64,000 nucleotides of DNA from Roseovarius azorensis (lineage in GTDB: Bacteria; Pseudomonadota; Alphaproteobacteria; Rhodobacterales; Rhodobacteraceae). Of this stretch, positions 55,265-64,000 are shown in pieces. A program made the position numbers and the translations under genes. The number at the start of each line of letters is the position of its first letter. Within the stretch, counting starts at the first letter, position 1. The stretch lies in assembly GCF_900109455.1 (NCBI RefSeq), contig NZ_FOAG01000006.1, forward strand, positions 62,001-126,000, in the 5' to 3' direction. The notes under the pieces were generated by a model. That model was not told the origin of the DNA and ran no database searches. It saw only the letters and a list, made by a program, of their open reading frames with translations.

Positions 55265-55818
55265 GGATCATTGGCGGCGCGCATCGTGGGCGGGCGTTGG
55301 CCAGCGTCGGCAAGGGGGATGCGGCGGCACATCTGCGCCCGACGAGCGATAGGGTGCGCGAGAGTCTCTTTAACGTGCTGGCCGGGGGTTACGGCGATCC
55401 TGTGACGGGCGCGCAAGTGCTGGATGTTTTTGCGGGCACCGGCGCGCTCGGGCTGGAGGCGCTGTCGCGTGGGGCGGCCTCGGTCAGTTTCATCGAGAAC
55501 GGGCGCAAGGCACTGTCGCTTCTGCGGCAGAATATCGGGCTGTGCCGGGCTGAGGATCAGGTGCGGGTTTTCCCGGTGGATGCGCGCAAGCCGGGGAGGA
55601 ATTCTGGTGCGCCGCATAGTCTGGTATTCCTCGATCCGCCCTATGGAAAGGGGTTGGGAGAGGAAGCGCTGGCGGCGACGTTGGTCGGGGGGTGGATTGC
55701 CGAGGAGGCGCTGATCGTGTGGGAGGAAAGTGCCGCGATCACCCCTCCTGAGGGTTTGCGGTTGATCGAGGAGCGGCGGTATGGCGATACGGTGATACGG
55801 TTTCTGGAGCGGGTGTAG
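55261..55818 (+). CDS. rsmD: 16S rRNA (guanine(966)-N(2))-methyltransferase RsmD
   Basis: The 185-residue RsmD has RIIGGAHRGR at the start, RPTSDRVRESLFN, the SAM motif VLDVFAGTGALGLEALSRGA and the catalytic VFLDPPYGKGLG. It methylates 16S rRNA in 30S subunits. The GTG start overlaps the TGA of the preceding gene (GTGA), so translation is coupled. Confidence 0.95.
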   Translation: MRIIGGAHRGRALASVGKGDAAAHLRPTSDRVRESLFNVLAGGYGDPVTGAQVLDVFAGTGALGLEALSRGAASVSFIENGRKALSLLRQNIGLCRAEDQVRVFPVDARKPGRNSGAPHSLVFLDPPYGKGLGEEALAATLVGGWIAEEALIVWEESAAITPPEGLRLIEERRYGDTVIRFLERV

Positions 55819-55848
55819 GGGCGTGTGTTGAATGCGGTAATTGTTGCT

Positions 55849-56072
55849 TTGATTAGACGTTAGCCCCGAGCGATGAGCTGCGCGGAGCCCGTCCGCCGGG
55901 TGGGCGCAGCAACTTAGTCGGCTGGCACTTTATGCCTGCCAAACCCTTCCGGGTTATCAATGAGTTGAGCCGTTGCAAAAGCACCCGCCCGAGGGGGCGG
56001 ACGAGCGCTGCGCGGCGGTGCCTGCGGCACCTTGATTCCGCGCATGGGTGCTCGGGGCGAACGTCTGATCAA
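55849..56072. repeat. 224-bp element with 23-bp terminal inverted repeats
   Basis: The ends are inverted repeats of 23 bases: 55849-55871, starting TTGATTAGACGTTAGC, and 56050-56072, whose reverse complement starts TTGATCAGACGTTCGC. They match at 21 of 23 positions. The interior contains further complementary stretches (CGTCCGCC, and GCGCGG with CCGCGC), so the whole could fold as one long imperfect hairpin. It fills the gap between the convergent rsmD and ubiH genes. It has no transposase gene and could be a MITE-like element, a dispersed structured repeat, or an elaborate terminator. No clear target duplication is visible. Confidence 0.6.
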
Positions 56073-56095
56073 GGCCAAATACCGCCCTCACACCC

Positions 56096-57313
56096 TCACC
56101 CTCTCATCAACTCCGGCAGATCCCCCGTCAGCCCCGCTGCCTCGCGGATGAAGCCCCGGCGCAAGGCGGGCATATGGCCGAGCGCCCCCATGCCGAGATC
56201 ACGGGCGGCGCGCAGGAGGGGATTGTCGTTGGAGAAAAGCCGGTTGGTAAGGTCGGTGGCCATGGCGAGTGTCGCGGTGTCAAAACGGCGCCATTGCTGG
56301 TAGCGGGAGAGCACATCGGTGGCAGCGATGTCCTCGCCCCGGTGGCTGGCCTCGGTCACCACCTGCGCCAGTGCTGCCACGTCGCGCAGCCCGGCGTTGA
56401 GGCCCTGACCTGCAATCGGGTGCATACCATGGGCGGCGTCACCGATGAGGGCGAGGCGGTCGGCTATAAAACTGTTGGCGATGGTGAGATTCAGCGGGTA
56501 GGTATAGCGCTTGCCGCGCAGCTTAATCGCGCCCAGAAAATCGCCAAAGCGGGGGCGCAGCACCTCCATGAAGGCGTCGTCAGAAAGGGCGGAGAAACGG
56601 GCGGCGGTCTCGTCGGTCTCGGACCAGACGATGGAACTGACATTGCCCGGCAGGGGCAAGATGGCGAGCGGGCCGGGCGGCATGAAGAACTGATGCGCTA
56701 TGCCGTGATGGGGCCGCTCGTGTTCGATTGCGGCGACAAGCGCGGTCTGGCGATAGCCCCAACCGGTGCGCCGGATGCCCGCGCGTGCCGCCGTACCCGA
56801 GGCGCGTCCGTCTGCGCCCACGAGAAGCCGCCCGCGCAACACCTTGCCCGAGGCAAGCGTGATCGTGACGCTCGTGATATCCGCCTCTTGCGCGGTGACC
56901 GTATCGCCTGAGACTTGCGTGATCTCTGGCGTCTCTTTCATCGCGTCGATCAGGGCGCGGCGCAGGAATCGATCCTCGAGCATGTGGCCCATCGGCCCTT
57001 CCTCGATCTCGGCATGGTCGAAATGCAGGAAGAAGGGCGATGGACCCTGGCCTGCACGCCCGTCCGAGACCTTGATTTCCAGCATCGGCTGGGCGTTCTC
57101 CGCCACCCGGTCCCAAATGCGCAGATTGCGCAGGAGCCGCACCGAGGCGAGGGCCAGCGCGTAGGCGCGACCGTCGAAGGCGGCGTTCCTGCGGGTGGGT
57201 TCGGGTAGCGCGTCGATCACCGTGCTGGTGAGACCTGCACGTGCCGCGGCAAGGGCGAGGGTGGGGCCGTTGAGGCCACCGCCAATGATCAGGATATCGC
57301 TGTCATGCTCCAT
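56096..57313 (-). CDS. ubiH: UbiH/UbiF-family ubiquinone biosynthesis hydroxylase
   Basis: The 405-residue flavin monooxygenase has GxGxxG in ILIIGGGLNGPTLALAAARAG, the DG motif LLVGADGRASGTAARAG and the GD motif RLALIGDAAHGMHPIAGQGLNAGLRD. It hydroxylates a ring position of the ubiquinone precursor. ATG 57313 leads directly into the FAD domain; ATG 57349 is also possible. Specific ring position is not decidable from sequence, since UbiH, UbiF and UbiL overlap. Confidence 0.9.
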   Translation of the reverse strand: MEHDSDILIIGGGLNGPTLALAAARAGLTSTVIDALPEPTRRNAAFDGRAYALALASVRLLRNLRIWDRVAENAQPMLEIKVSDGRAGQGPSPFFLHFDHAEIEEGPMGHMLEDRFLRRALIDAMKETPEITQVSGDTVTAQEADITSVTITLASGKVLRGRLLVGADGRASGTAARAGIRRTGWGYRQTALVAAIEHERPHHGIAHQFFMPPGPLAILPLPGNVSSIVWSETDETAARFSALSDDAFMEVLRPRFGDFLGAIKLRGKRYTYPLNLTIANSFIADRLALIGDAAHGMHPIAGQGLNAGLRDVAALAQVVTEASHRGEDIAATDVLSRYQQWRRFDTATLAMATDLTNRLFSNDNPLLRAARDLGMGALGHMPALRRGFIREAAGLTGDLPELMRG

Positions 57314-57401
57314 GCTGTTCAATATGTCGGTGCGCGCGGGATTGTCCATGCGCCGCTCTGCCGCTAGCAATGATTTCTGACAAGTGAGAGGGAGCAGCGC
57401 G

Positions 57402-58730
57402 ATGCGGGACTGGCTGAGGATGACGGCGGGCGATCTGGGTCGCGGGATCGGGCGTGGCGAAATCGACCCGGAAGCGCTGACCGAAACCTATCTGGCGGCG
57501 ATCGACGCGCATCCGCTGCGCGCGCGCATCTATAGCGTGGTGACGCACGAGAGGGCACGGGCCGAGGCGGCGGCGGCGGGTGCGCGGGCGCGGGCGGGGC
57601 AGCGGCTGGGACCGCTCGACGGAGTGCCGATCAGCTGGAAAGACCTGTTCGACAGTGCGGGGGTCGCGACCGAGGCGGGATCGGCCCTGCTGAAAGGCCG
57701 GGTGCCGGAACACGACGCCGAGGTGCTGCGCAATGCAACCGCCGCCGGGCTGGTGTGTCTGGGCAAGACGCATATGAGCGAACTGGCGTTTTCCGGGCTG
57801 GGGCTGAACCCGGTGACGGCGACGCCGCCTTGTGTGAATGACGCAGATGCCGTGCCGGGGGGGTCATCCTCTGGTGCGGCGGCGAGCGTGGCCTTTGGTC
57901 TGGCTGCCTGCGGGATCGGGTCGGATACCGGCGGGTCGGTGCGCATTCCCTCGGCGTGGAACGATCTTGTGGGGTTGAAGACCACCGCCGGGCGGGTCTC
58001 TTTGCGGGGTGTGGTGCCGCTCTGCGCCAAATTCGACACGGTGGGGCCGCTGGCGCGCTCGGTCGAGGATGCGGCGCTGATGCTGGCAGCGCTGGAGGGA
58101 GGCAGAGGGATGGATCTGCGCGGCGCGACGATCCGGGGTTTGCGGTTTGCGGCGCTGCAAACCGTGGTGCTGGACGATATCCGACCCGAGCCGGGCGCGG
58201 CCTATGAGGCCGCGGTTGCGCGGTTGCGCGAGGCGGGCGCCGTCGTCGAGGAGATCAAGTCGGAGGAAGTGGCCGAGGCGATGCCGCTGTCGCCCGCGCT
58301 GTTCACCGGCGAGGCTTATGGTCTGTGGCGTGATGTGATCGAGGCTGCGCCGGACAAGATGTTCGCCCCCATTCTGGAACGGTTCCGCAGTGGGCGCGAG
58401 ATCAGTGCAGCCGACTATGTCGCCGCCTGGCGCAGGCTGGAGGAATTGCGCGCGCATTGGGTTGCACGGGTTGCGGGCTATGATGCGGTGCTGATGCCCT
58501 CGGCCCCCAATCTGCCCCCGGATCTGGACCGGCTGATGAACGATGCCGACTATTACGTGACCGAGAACCTGCTGACCCTGCGCAACACGCGGGTGGGGAA
58601 TCTGATGGGTCTCTGCGCGGTGACACTGCCAACGGGAATGCCCGGTTGCGGGATCATGCTCTGCGGTCTGCCGATGCAGGAAGAGCGGCTGCTGAGGGTG
58701 GCCGCGGCGGTGGAGTCGGCGCTGATCTGA
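57402..58730 (+). CDS. Amidase signature family hydrolase
   Basis: The 442-residue amidase signature enzyme has a Ser-Ser-Lys triad visible as K80 (GVPISWKDLF), a serine in PGGSSSGAAASVAFG (about S155) and the nucleophile about S179 in GIGSDTGGSVRIPSAW. Such enzymes hydrolyse amides to carboxylic acids and ammonia; GatA is a paralogue but would lie with gatBC. GGGAG lies before ATG 57402. The substrate is unknown. It is divergent from ubiH. Confidence 0.9.
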   Translation: MRDWLRMTAGDLGRGIGRGEIDPEALTETYLAAIDAHPLRARIYSVVTHERARAEAAAAGARARAGQRLGPLDGVPISWKDLFDSAGVATEAGSALLKGRVPEHDAEVLRNATAAGLVCLGKTHMSELAFSGLGLNPVTATPPCVNDADAVPGGSSSGAAASVAFGLAACGIGSDTGGSVRIPSAWNDLVGLKTTAGRVSLRGVVPLCAKFDTVGPLARSVEDAALMLAALEGGRGMDLRGATIRGLRFAALQTVVLDDIRPEPGAAYEAAVARLREAGAVVEEIKSEEVAEAMPLSPALFTGEAYGLWRDVIEAAPDKMFAPILERFRSGREISAADYVAAWRRLEELRAHWVARVAGYDAVLMPSAPNLPPDLDRLMNDADYYVTENLLTLRNTRVGNLMGLCAVTLPTGMPGCGIMLCGLPMQEERLLRVAAAVESALI

Positions 58731-58924
58731 GGGTGTCAGCGCGCGGGGCGGATGGCGGTTTTTGAGTATTTTCGGAACAGTGAAGGCGGGTGCGGGGCGT
58801 GGCGCTGCCAAAAATGCCACAATAGGCCTGTCAAGCCCTTGGTTTTGCTGGACCTGAAGGCAGCGCTTGGGTAGATTTGGCCCAAACGGGGCGAGCATGA
58901 TCCCGAAAATTGAGGCAGTACCAG

Positions 58925-60103
58925 ATGTTTCCCGAGCGGTTTGCGAACCTACCGGCCTATGCGTTTCCGCGCCTGCGGAGCCTGCTTGACGCCCATGCGC
59001 CGGGCGGCGAAGTGGTGCATATGACGATCGGCGAACCGCGCCACGAATTTCCACGCTGGATTGTCGATGTGATCGCGGAATATGCCGACGGGTTCGGGCA
59101 ATATCCGGTCAACGAGGGCATGCCCTCCCTGCTGGAGGCGGCGGCGGATTGGGTCGGGCGGCGCTATGGTGTGACGCTTGATCCGGGCAACCGCGTGATG
59201 GCGCTGAACGGCACGCGCGAAGGGCTTTATAATGCGATGATGGCGCTTTGCCCCGAGAAGAAGCGGGGGCTGAGGCCGGTCGTTCTGCTGCCCAATCCGT
59301 TCTATCAGGTCTATATGGTTGCAGCCCTCAGCGTGGCGGCGGAGCCGGTGTTCCTTAACGCGACGCGGCAGACGGGGTATCTGCCTGATTTCGGAGCGGT
59401 CAGCGACGAGGTGCTGGACCGGGTGGCGGTGGTCTATCTCTGCTCGCCGTCCAATCCGCAGGGCGCAGTGGCGGACCGGGCCTATTGGGCCGATCTGATC
59501 GGGCTAGCGGAGCGCCACGATTTCCGCATCTTCGCCGATGAATGCTATGCCGAGATCTATCGCAACACGCCGCCGGTGGGTATCCTGCAGATGGCGCAGG
59601 AGATGGGCGCGGATCCCGAGCGGATCGTGGCGTTTCACAGCCTGTCGAAACGGTCGAACCTGCCGGGGCTGCGCAGCGGTTTTGTCGTGGCGGGACCAAA
59701 GAGCATTGCGGCCATGAAGCAGTTGCGCAATTACGCGGGCAGCCCCCTGCCGATGCCCTTGCAGCACGCGGCGGCGCGGCTCTGGGCCGACGAGGCGCAT
59801 GTGATCGAGAACCGCCGCCTCTATGCCGGGAAATACGCGGTGGCGGATGAGATCATGGGCAATCTGCCGGGCTATCGCAGTCCTGAGGCGGGGTTCTTTC
59901 TGTGGCTGCCGGTCGAAGATGGTGAGGCGGCGGCGCTGCGGCTCTGGCAGGAGACCGGCGTGAGGGTGCTGCCCGGAGCCTATCTGGGGCAGGAGGCCGG
60001 GGGCGACAATCCCGGCAAGGGTTATATCCGGGTCGCCATGGTGGCCCCGAAGGACGAGATGGCGCGCGGGCTCATGCGCCTGCGCGACTGTCTTTACGGA
60101 TGA
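58925..60103 (+). CDS. Class I/II PLP-dependent aminotransferase (DapC-like)
   Basis: The 392-residue aminotransferase of fold type I has PLP lysine in the motif SLSKRSNLPGLRSGF and LLPNPFYQVY and LCSPSNPQG. The arrangement with FtsK resembles a class I/II enzyme of the succinyldiaminopimelate transaminase (DapC) group, from memory. GAGG sits 9 bases before ATG 58925. An upstream TTG at 58910 is also open. It ends 18 bases before ftsK. Confidence 0.85.
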   Translation: MFPERFANLPAYAFPRLRSLLDAHAPGGEVVHMTIGEPRHEFPRWIVDVIAEYADGFGQYPVNEGMPSLLEAAADWVGRRYGVTLDPGNRVMALNGTREGLYNAMMALCPEKKRGLRPVVLLPNPFYQVYMVAALSVAAEPVFLNATRQTGYLPDFGAVSDEVLDRVAVVYLCSPSNPQGAVADRAYWADLIGLAERHDFRIFADECYAEIYRNTPPVGILQMAQEMGADPERIVAFHSLSKRSNLPGLRSGFVVAGPKSIAAMKQLRNYAGSPLPMPLQHAAARLWADEAHVIENRRLYAGKYAVADEIMGNLPGYRSPEAGFFLWLPVEDGEAAALRLWQETGVRVLPGAYLGQEAGGDNPGKGYIRVAMVAPKDEMARGLMRLRDCLYG

Positions 60104-60121
60104 GCGAGGACGAGGGACCAA

Positions 60122-63004
60122 ATGGCATATCAGACGCGCGGACGTGATCCTTTGCTGGACAGCAGAATGGCCGAAGCCATCGAGAAACGCGGCAAGGAAC
60201 TGCTGGGGCTGGCGCTCATAGTGCTGTCGGCCATGGCGGCGGCCATGGTGCTGTCGTACAGCCCGGACGATCCAAGCTGGATATCTGCCACGGATGCGCC
60301 GGTGCAGAACTGGATGGGCCGTATCGGATCTACGGTTGCCGCGCCGCTGTTCATGATCATCGGCTGGGGGTCATGGGGGCTTGCGATCGTGCCCGGCGTC
60401 TGGGGGGCGCGGTTCGCGTTGCACCGGGGCGAGGAGCGCGCGGTGGGGCGGCTCATCTTTGCGCCGATATGGCTGGCGGTTCTTGCGCTTTATGCCGCGT
60501 CGCTGACACCGGGAGCGGGCTGGGCGGCGACCCATAGTTTCGGGCTGGGCGGGTTGTTTGGCGATACGGTTCTGGGCACGCTGCTGGGGGTGCTGCCGGT
60601 CGGCGCGAGTCTTGGGCTCAAGCTCTTGTCGCCGGTTCTGGGTGTGGTGATGCTGGTGCTTGGCGTCTTTGTGCTGGGCTTTACCCGGTTGGAACTGCGC
60701 CGGATCGGGAGGTTTCTGCTGGTCGGGATGATCCTGACCTATGCCGCGACGCGGACGCTGCTGGGTATCGGCGCGGGGGGGGCTGCGCGGGCTGGTCAGG
60801 TGATGCAGGCGCGGCTGGCCGACCGGCGGGAGCGCCGGGCGGAGGCGGTCGAGATCAGGCGTGCAGAGCCGGTGTTGCGAGGCGCGCGGGTGCGCCGGTC
60901 TGTTGACGCGCCGCAGGTGGACGAGGATCGCACGCCCCCGATGCGGGAGAAGCCGGGCGGATTGCTGGCGCGAATGCCGATGTTGATTCGCAAACCCGAC
61001 CGGATGCCCGAGCCGGAACTGGTTGAAACCGCCGCATATCAAGGCATGGCCGAGATCCCCGGCGATGACCGTATCCGGGCGAAGATTTCCAATGTGATCC
61101 GCGCGCGGCGGCTAAACCCTGACACGGAGGTCAGCGCCGTTGCGCCCCTGACCAAGGGGAGGGGGCGCGGGCCCGATCCGCTGATCCTGAAAGCCGCGCC
61201 GCGCCATGGTCTGCCGCCTGAGCCGCCGCTGACCGCGCGCCATGCGGCGGCGGCGTCTGCGCCGATGCGGAACGCGGTCATCGAGGCGGACGATGACGGA
61301 TATGACCCCGATGCGGAAGACGACTACGATTTGGACTATGCGCCGCAGCCCTTGGCAGGTGCTGCGCGCATCCCTCTGGCCGAGCCGCGCAATCTGGTGC
61401 AGACCGGCCCCCGCAAACCCGCGCAACCCTCGGCGCGCGCGATGGCCGAGGTGCAGCCGACGCTGCAATTCGATGAGCCGTCGCAGCCGAAGTATGAATT
61501 GCCGCCGCTCAGCCTGTTGTCGGACCCGGCCCGGATCGAGCGGTATCATCTGAGCAATGACGCGCTGGAGGAGAATGCGCGTATGCTGGAGAGTGTTCTT
61601 GATGATTACGGTGTCAAGGGCGAGATCGTGAGCGTGCGCCCCGGACCCGTGGTCACGATGTACGAGTTGGAGCCCGCGCCGGGTCTGAAAGCGAGCCGGG
61701 TCATCGGTCTTGCCGACGATATCGCACGGTCAATGTCGGCGCTCAGTGCGCGGGTGTCGACGGTGCCGGGGCGGTCGGTGATCGGGATCGAATTGCCCAA
61801 TGACAACCGCGAGATGGTTGGCTTTCGCGAGATCTTGTCGAGCCGCGCCTATGGCGACGGCAATCAGCGCCTGCCGCTGGCGCTTGGCAAGGATATCGCC
61901 GGGGATCCGGTGGTGGCCAATCTGGCCAAGATGCCGCATTTGCTGATTGCAGGGACGACCGGGTCGGGCAAGTCGGTGGCGATCAACACGATGATCCTGA
62001 GCCTGCTTTACAAGCTGACGCCCGAGGATTGCCGGATGATCATGATTGACCCCAAGATGCTCGAATTGAGCGTCTATGACGGTATTCCGCATCTGATGAG
62101 CCCGGTGGTGACCGATCCGAAGAAGGCCGTGGTCGCGCTCAAATGGGTGGTGGCCGAGATGGAGGACCGCTATCGCAAGATGTCCAAGATGGGCGTGCGG
62201 AATATCGACGGCTATAACGGGCGCGTCGAGGATGCGCTGTCGAAGGGCGAGATGTTCAGCCGCACGGTGCAGACGGGATTCGACGACGAGACCGGCGAGC
62301 CGGTGTTCGAGACAGAGGAATTCGCGCCCGAGAAGATGCCCTATATCGTGGTGATCGTCGATGAGATGGCGGATCTGATGATGGTGGCAGGCAAGGAGAT
62401 CGAGGCCTGCATCCAGCGTCTGGCGCAGATGGCGCGGGCGTCCGGCATTCATCTCATCATGGCCACGCAGCGCCCGTCGGTGGATGTGATCACCGGCACG
62501 ATCAAGGCCAATTTCCCGACTCGGATTTCGTTTCAGGTGACCTCGAAGATCGACAGCCGCACCATTCTGGGGGAAATGGGGGCCGAGCAGCTGTTGGGCA
62601 TGGGTGACATGCTCTACATGGCGGGGGGTGGCAAGATCATCCGCTGTCATGGGCCTTTCGTCAGCGATGAAGAGGTCGAGGAGGTGGTCAATCACCTCAA
62701 GGCCTATGGGCCGCCCGAATATCTGGGCAGCGTGTTGCAGGGCCCCGACGAGGATAGGGCCGACAGCATCGACGCGGTGCTCGGTCTGGGCGGCGGTAAT
62801 TCCGATGGCGAGGACGCTCTTTACGATCAGGCGGTCGCGATCGTGATCAAGGATCGCAAGTGCTCGACCTCCTATATCCAGCGCAAACTGGCCATCGGCT
62901 ATAACAAGGCCGCGCGGCTTGTCGAGCAGATGGAGGACGAGGGTGTGGTCAGCGGCGCCAACCATGTCGGCAAGCGCGAGGTTCTGGTGCCCGAGCCGCA
63001 ATAG
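60122..63004 (+). CDS. ftsK: DNA translocase FtsK
   Basis: The 960-residue translocase has four or five N-terminal membrane helices (residues about 30-205), a long charged and proline-rich linker, and the motor with Walker A GTTGSGKS at 611-618 and Walker [13 protein letters not shown]. The C-terminal gamma domain carries [33 protein letters not shown] for KOPS recognition. It segregates chromosome ends at the septum. Confidence 0.95.
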   Translation: MAYQTRGRDPLLDSRMAEAIEKRGKELLGLALIVLSAMAAAMVLSYSPDDPSWISATDAPVQNWMGRIGSTVAAPLFMIIGWGSWGLAIVPGVWGARFALHRGEERAVGRLIFAPIWLAVLALYAASLTPGAGWAATHSFGLGGLFGDTVLGTLLGVLPVGASLGLKLLSPVLGVVMLVLGVFVLGFTRLELRRIGRFLLVGMILTYAATRTLLGIGAGGAARAGQVMQARLADRRERRAEAVEIRRAEPVLRGARVRRSVDAPQVDEDRTPPMREKPGGLLARMPMLIRKPDRMPEPELVETAAYQGMAEIPGDDRIRAKISNVIRARRLNPDTEVSAVAPLTKGRGRGPDPLILKAAPRHGLPPEPPLTARHAAAASAPMRNAVIEADDDGYDPDAEDDYDLDYAPQPLAGAARIPLAEPRNLVQTGPRKPAQPSARAMAEVQPTLQFDEPSQPKYELPPLSLLSDPARIERYHLSNDALEENARMLESVLDDYGVKGEIVSVRPGPVVTMYELEPAPGLKASRVIGLADDIARSMSALSARVSTVPGRSVIGIELPNDNREMVGFREILSSRAYGDGNQRLPLALGKDIAGDPVVANLAKMPHLLIAGTTGSGKSVAINTMILSLLYKLTPEDCRMIMIDPKMLELSVYDGIPHLMSPVVTDPKKAVVALKWVVAEMEDRYRKMSKMGVRNIDGYNGRVEDALSKGEMFSRTVQTGFDDETGEPVFETEEFAPEKMPYIVVIVDEMADLMMVAGKEIEACIQRLAQMARASGIHLIMATQRPSVDVITGTIKANFPTRISFQVTSKIDSRTILGEMGAEQLLGMGDMLYMAGGGKIIRCHGPFVSDEEVEEVVNHLKAYGPPEYLGSVLQGPDEDRADSIDAVLGLGGGNSDGEDALYDQAVAIVIKDRKCSTSYIQRKLAIGYNKAARLVEQMEDEGVVSGANHVGKREVLVPEPQ

Positions 63005-63082
63005 GCGGCGAGGTGCCAGGGCGTGAAAATTTTTGCACCCCGCAGAGGTGAAATGCCCGGCGGGGCATCATACATAGGCATC

Positions 63083-63688
63083 ATGAAACAGATGCGATTC
63101 CTGATGGTGCCCGCCCTATGGCTGGCGATGAGCCTGCCAGCGGCGGCGGAAAAGCTGTCACTGCGCGAGATTTCCACCTATCTCAACAGTCTGGGCACCG
63201 CGCGAGCGCAGTTTACCCAGATCAACGAGGATGGCACGATCAGCACCGGCCAAATCCTGATCCGGCGTCCCGGTCGGGTGCGGTTCGAGTATGATCCGCC
63301 CGAGGCAGCGCTGGTTGTGGCTGACGGGGCGACGCTGGGCATCATCGATCCGCGCTCGAATGATGGGCCGCAGGGCTATCCGCTGAACCGCACGCCGCTC
63401 AGTATAATTCTGGCGCGCAATGTGGATCTGACGCGGGCGCGGATGGTCACCGGCCATGTCAGCGACGGAACCAGCACCACGGTCCGGGCGCAGGATCCGG
63501 ACAATCCCGACTATGGCAGCATTGACCTGGTGTTCACCGCTAATCCGGTCGAATTGCGGCAATGGGTGATCAATGACAGTGGTGGCAGTCGAACCACGGT
63601 GGTGCTGGGAGAATTGCAGACCGGAGTTCAGCTTGCGGATGAGAATTTCGTCATTCCCGGTCGGGACAGGATGCGGATCGACCGCTAG
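63083..63688 (+). CDS. lolA: Outer-membrane lipoprotein carrier protein LolA
   Basis: The 201-residue protein has a signal peptide (MRFLMVPALWLAMSLPAAA) and the LolA half-barrel start LSLREISTYLNSLGTARAQFTQINEDG, then RPGRVRFEYDPPEAALVVADG. It escorts lipoproteins from LolCDE to the outer membrane. Starts at 63083 and 63092 are both possible. It lies 78 bases after ftsK, a common neighbourhood in Rhodobacterales. Confidence 0.88.
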   Translation: MKQMRFLMVPALWLAMSLPAAAEKLSLREISTYLNSLGTARAQFTQINEDGTISTGQILIRRPGRVRFEYDPPEAALVVADGATLGIIDPRSNDGPQGYPLNRTPLSIILARNVDLTRARMVTGHVSDGTSTTVRAQDPDNPDYGSIDLVFTANPVELRQWVINDSGGSRTTVVLGELQTGVQLADENFVIPGRDRMRIDR

Positions 63689-63720
63689 GGGCGCCGGTCT
63701 TCAGACCAAGCCGCGCCCCT
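63687..63720. terminator. Hairpin spanning the lolA/lytic transglycosylase convergence
   Basis: AGGGGCGC (63687-63694) pairs with GCGCCCCT (63713-63720), and inside it GGTCT/AGACC forms a second stem. It overlaps the lolA stop and the stop of the convergent gene. There is no T-run. Confidence 0.5.
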
Positions 63721-64000
63721 GCCGACACTGACTCAGCTGTGCGTGATAGACCTGCGCGCGAATATCCGCGTCATTCGCGACGCGCAGCAGCCACGGCTTG
63801 CCATTGTGGCTGCCGCGAGCAAAGCCGGTGCGCCCCTCGTGATAAGCAAGATACTGGTTGCGCGCGTCGTTCAGCGGGATCGCAAGCCGCTCGCTGGATT
63901 TGGCCATATACCAGCCGATGAAATCCGCAGCGTCATGGATATCGGTGCGCCGCGCGCCACGGCGGCCGGTATCGGCGCGATACTCGTCCCATGTGCCATC
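63701..64000 (-). CDS. Lytic murein transglycosylase (SLT domain), C-terminal part
   Basis: The 99 visible codons read DGTWDEYRADTGRRG, IHDAADFIGWYMAKSSERL, NQYLAYHEGRTGFARGSHNGK and WLLRVANDADIRAQVYHAQL, a pattern typical of the C-terminal part of SLT lytic transglycosylases. The catalytic glutamate and the N-terminus lie past the right edge. The gene would cleave peptidoglycan glycan strands in the periplasm. Confidence 0.75.
   Translation of the reverse strand, partial: DGTWDEYRADTGRRGARRTDIHDAADFIGWYMAKSSERLAIPLNDARNQYLAYHEGRTGFARGSHNGKPWLLRVANDADIRAQVYHAQLSQCRQGRGLV

Overview
The window is high-GC DNA with tightly packed genes and looks chromosomal. The gene families point to a marine Rhodobacterales (Roseobacter-group) alphaproteobacterium: a TRAP transporter beside an HpsN-type dehydrogenase, Rhodobacterales-type hypothetical proteins, a TIGR02300 FYDLN-acid protein, a MutL with an endonuclease motif, an mlaA-mlaC pair and an ftsK-lolA pair. 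No rRNA, phage gene, insertion sequence with a transposase, or CRISPR array was seen. Two tRNA genes are present, Val(GAC) and Ala(GGC).

Region 1 (1-8763) is a catabolic operon on the minus strand. In transcription order it holds a 65-residue membrane protein, TRAP dctP, dctQ and dctM, an HpsN-like member of the histidinol dehydrogenase family, a short-chain dehydrogenase, a zinc alcohol dehydrogenase, a universal stress protein and an FMN-dependent 2-hydroxy-acid oxidase that runs off the left edge. A divergent LacI-family regulator and a perfect 16-bp operator-like palindrome (7616-7631) sit at its head. The best reading is uptake and stepwise oxidation of a small polyol acid, most likely 2,3-dihydroxypropane-1-sulfonate (DHPS), with the hydroxy-acid oxidase possibly taking sulfolactate to sulfopyruvate. 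Region 2 (8764-11628) has an M20 carbamoylase-type hydrolase behind a 28-bp double palindrome, then a DUF1330 gene divergent from a LysR regulator with a dyad between them.

Region 3 (11635-23507) is a sensing, uptake and activation locus. A hybrid PAS histidine kinase and an OmpR-type regulator face an operon made of a long-chain-type acyl-CoA ligase, LivG, a small exported protein, LivH, LivM, a periplasmic binding protein, LivF and a PaaK-type CoA ligase. The layout suggests import of a carboxylic acid followed at once by CoA activation; the substrate cannot be read from the sequence.

Region 4 (23514-38936) is mixed housekeeping: a DadA-like oxidase, rpmJ, tRNA-Val, an N-formylglutamate amidohydrolase, DNA polymerase IV with a zinc ribbon, tRNA-Ala, accA, a LysE/Lrp pair, accD-folC, a CPBP protease, ilvD and three small genes. 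Region 5 (39047-53974) has a CPA1 antiporter with a cyclic-nucleotide-type domain, mutL-rmuC, glnK-amtB, a class A penicillin-binding protein, mlaA-mlaC, a ridA/glycerophosphodiesterase/DUF482/phhB operon and a peroxiredoxin. Region 6 (54059-64000) has a ferredoxin-reductase-like flavoprotein with rsmD, a 224-bp element with terminal inverted repeats, ubiH, an amidase, a class I/II aminotransferase, ftsK, lolA and a partial lytic transglycosylase.

The most promising targets for new biology are the sulfonate-type operon with its extra oxidase and membrane microprotein, the two-ligase Liv transporter locus with its unknown exported protein, and the 224-bp inverted-repeat element.
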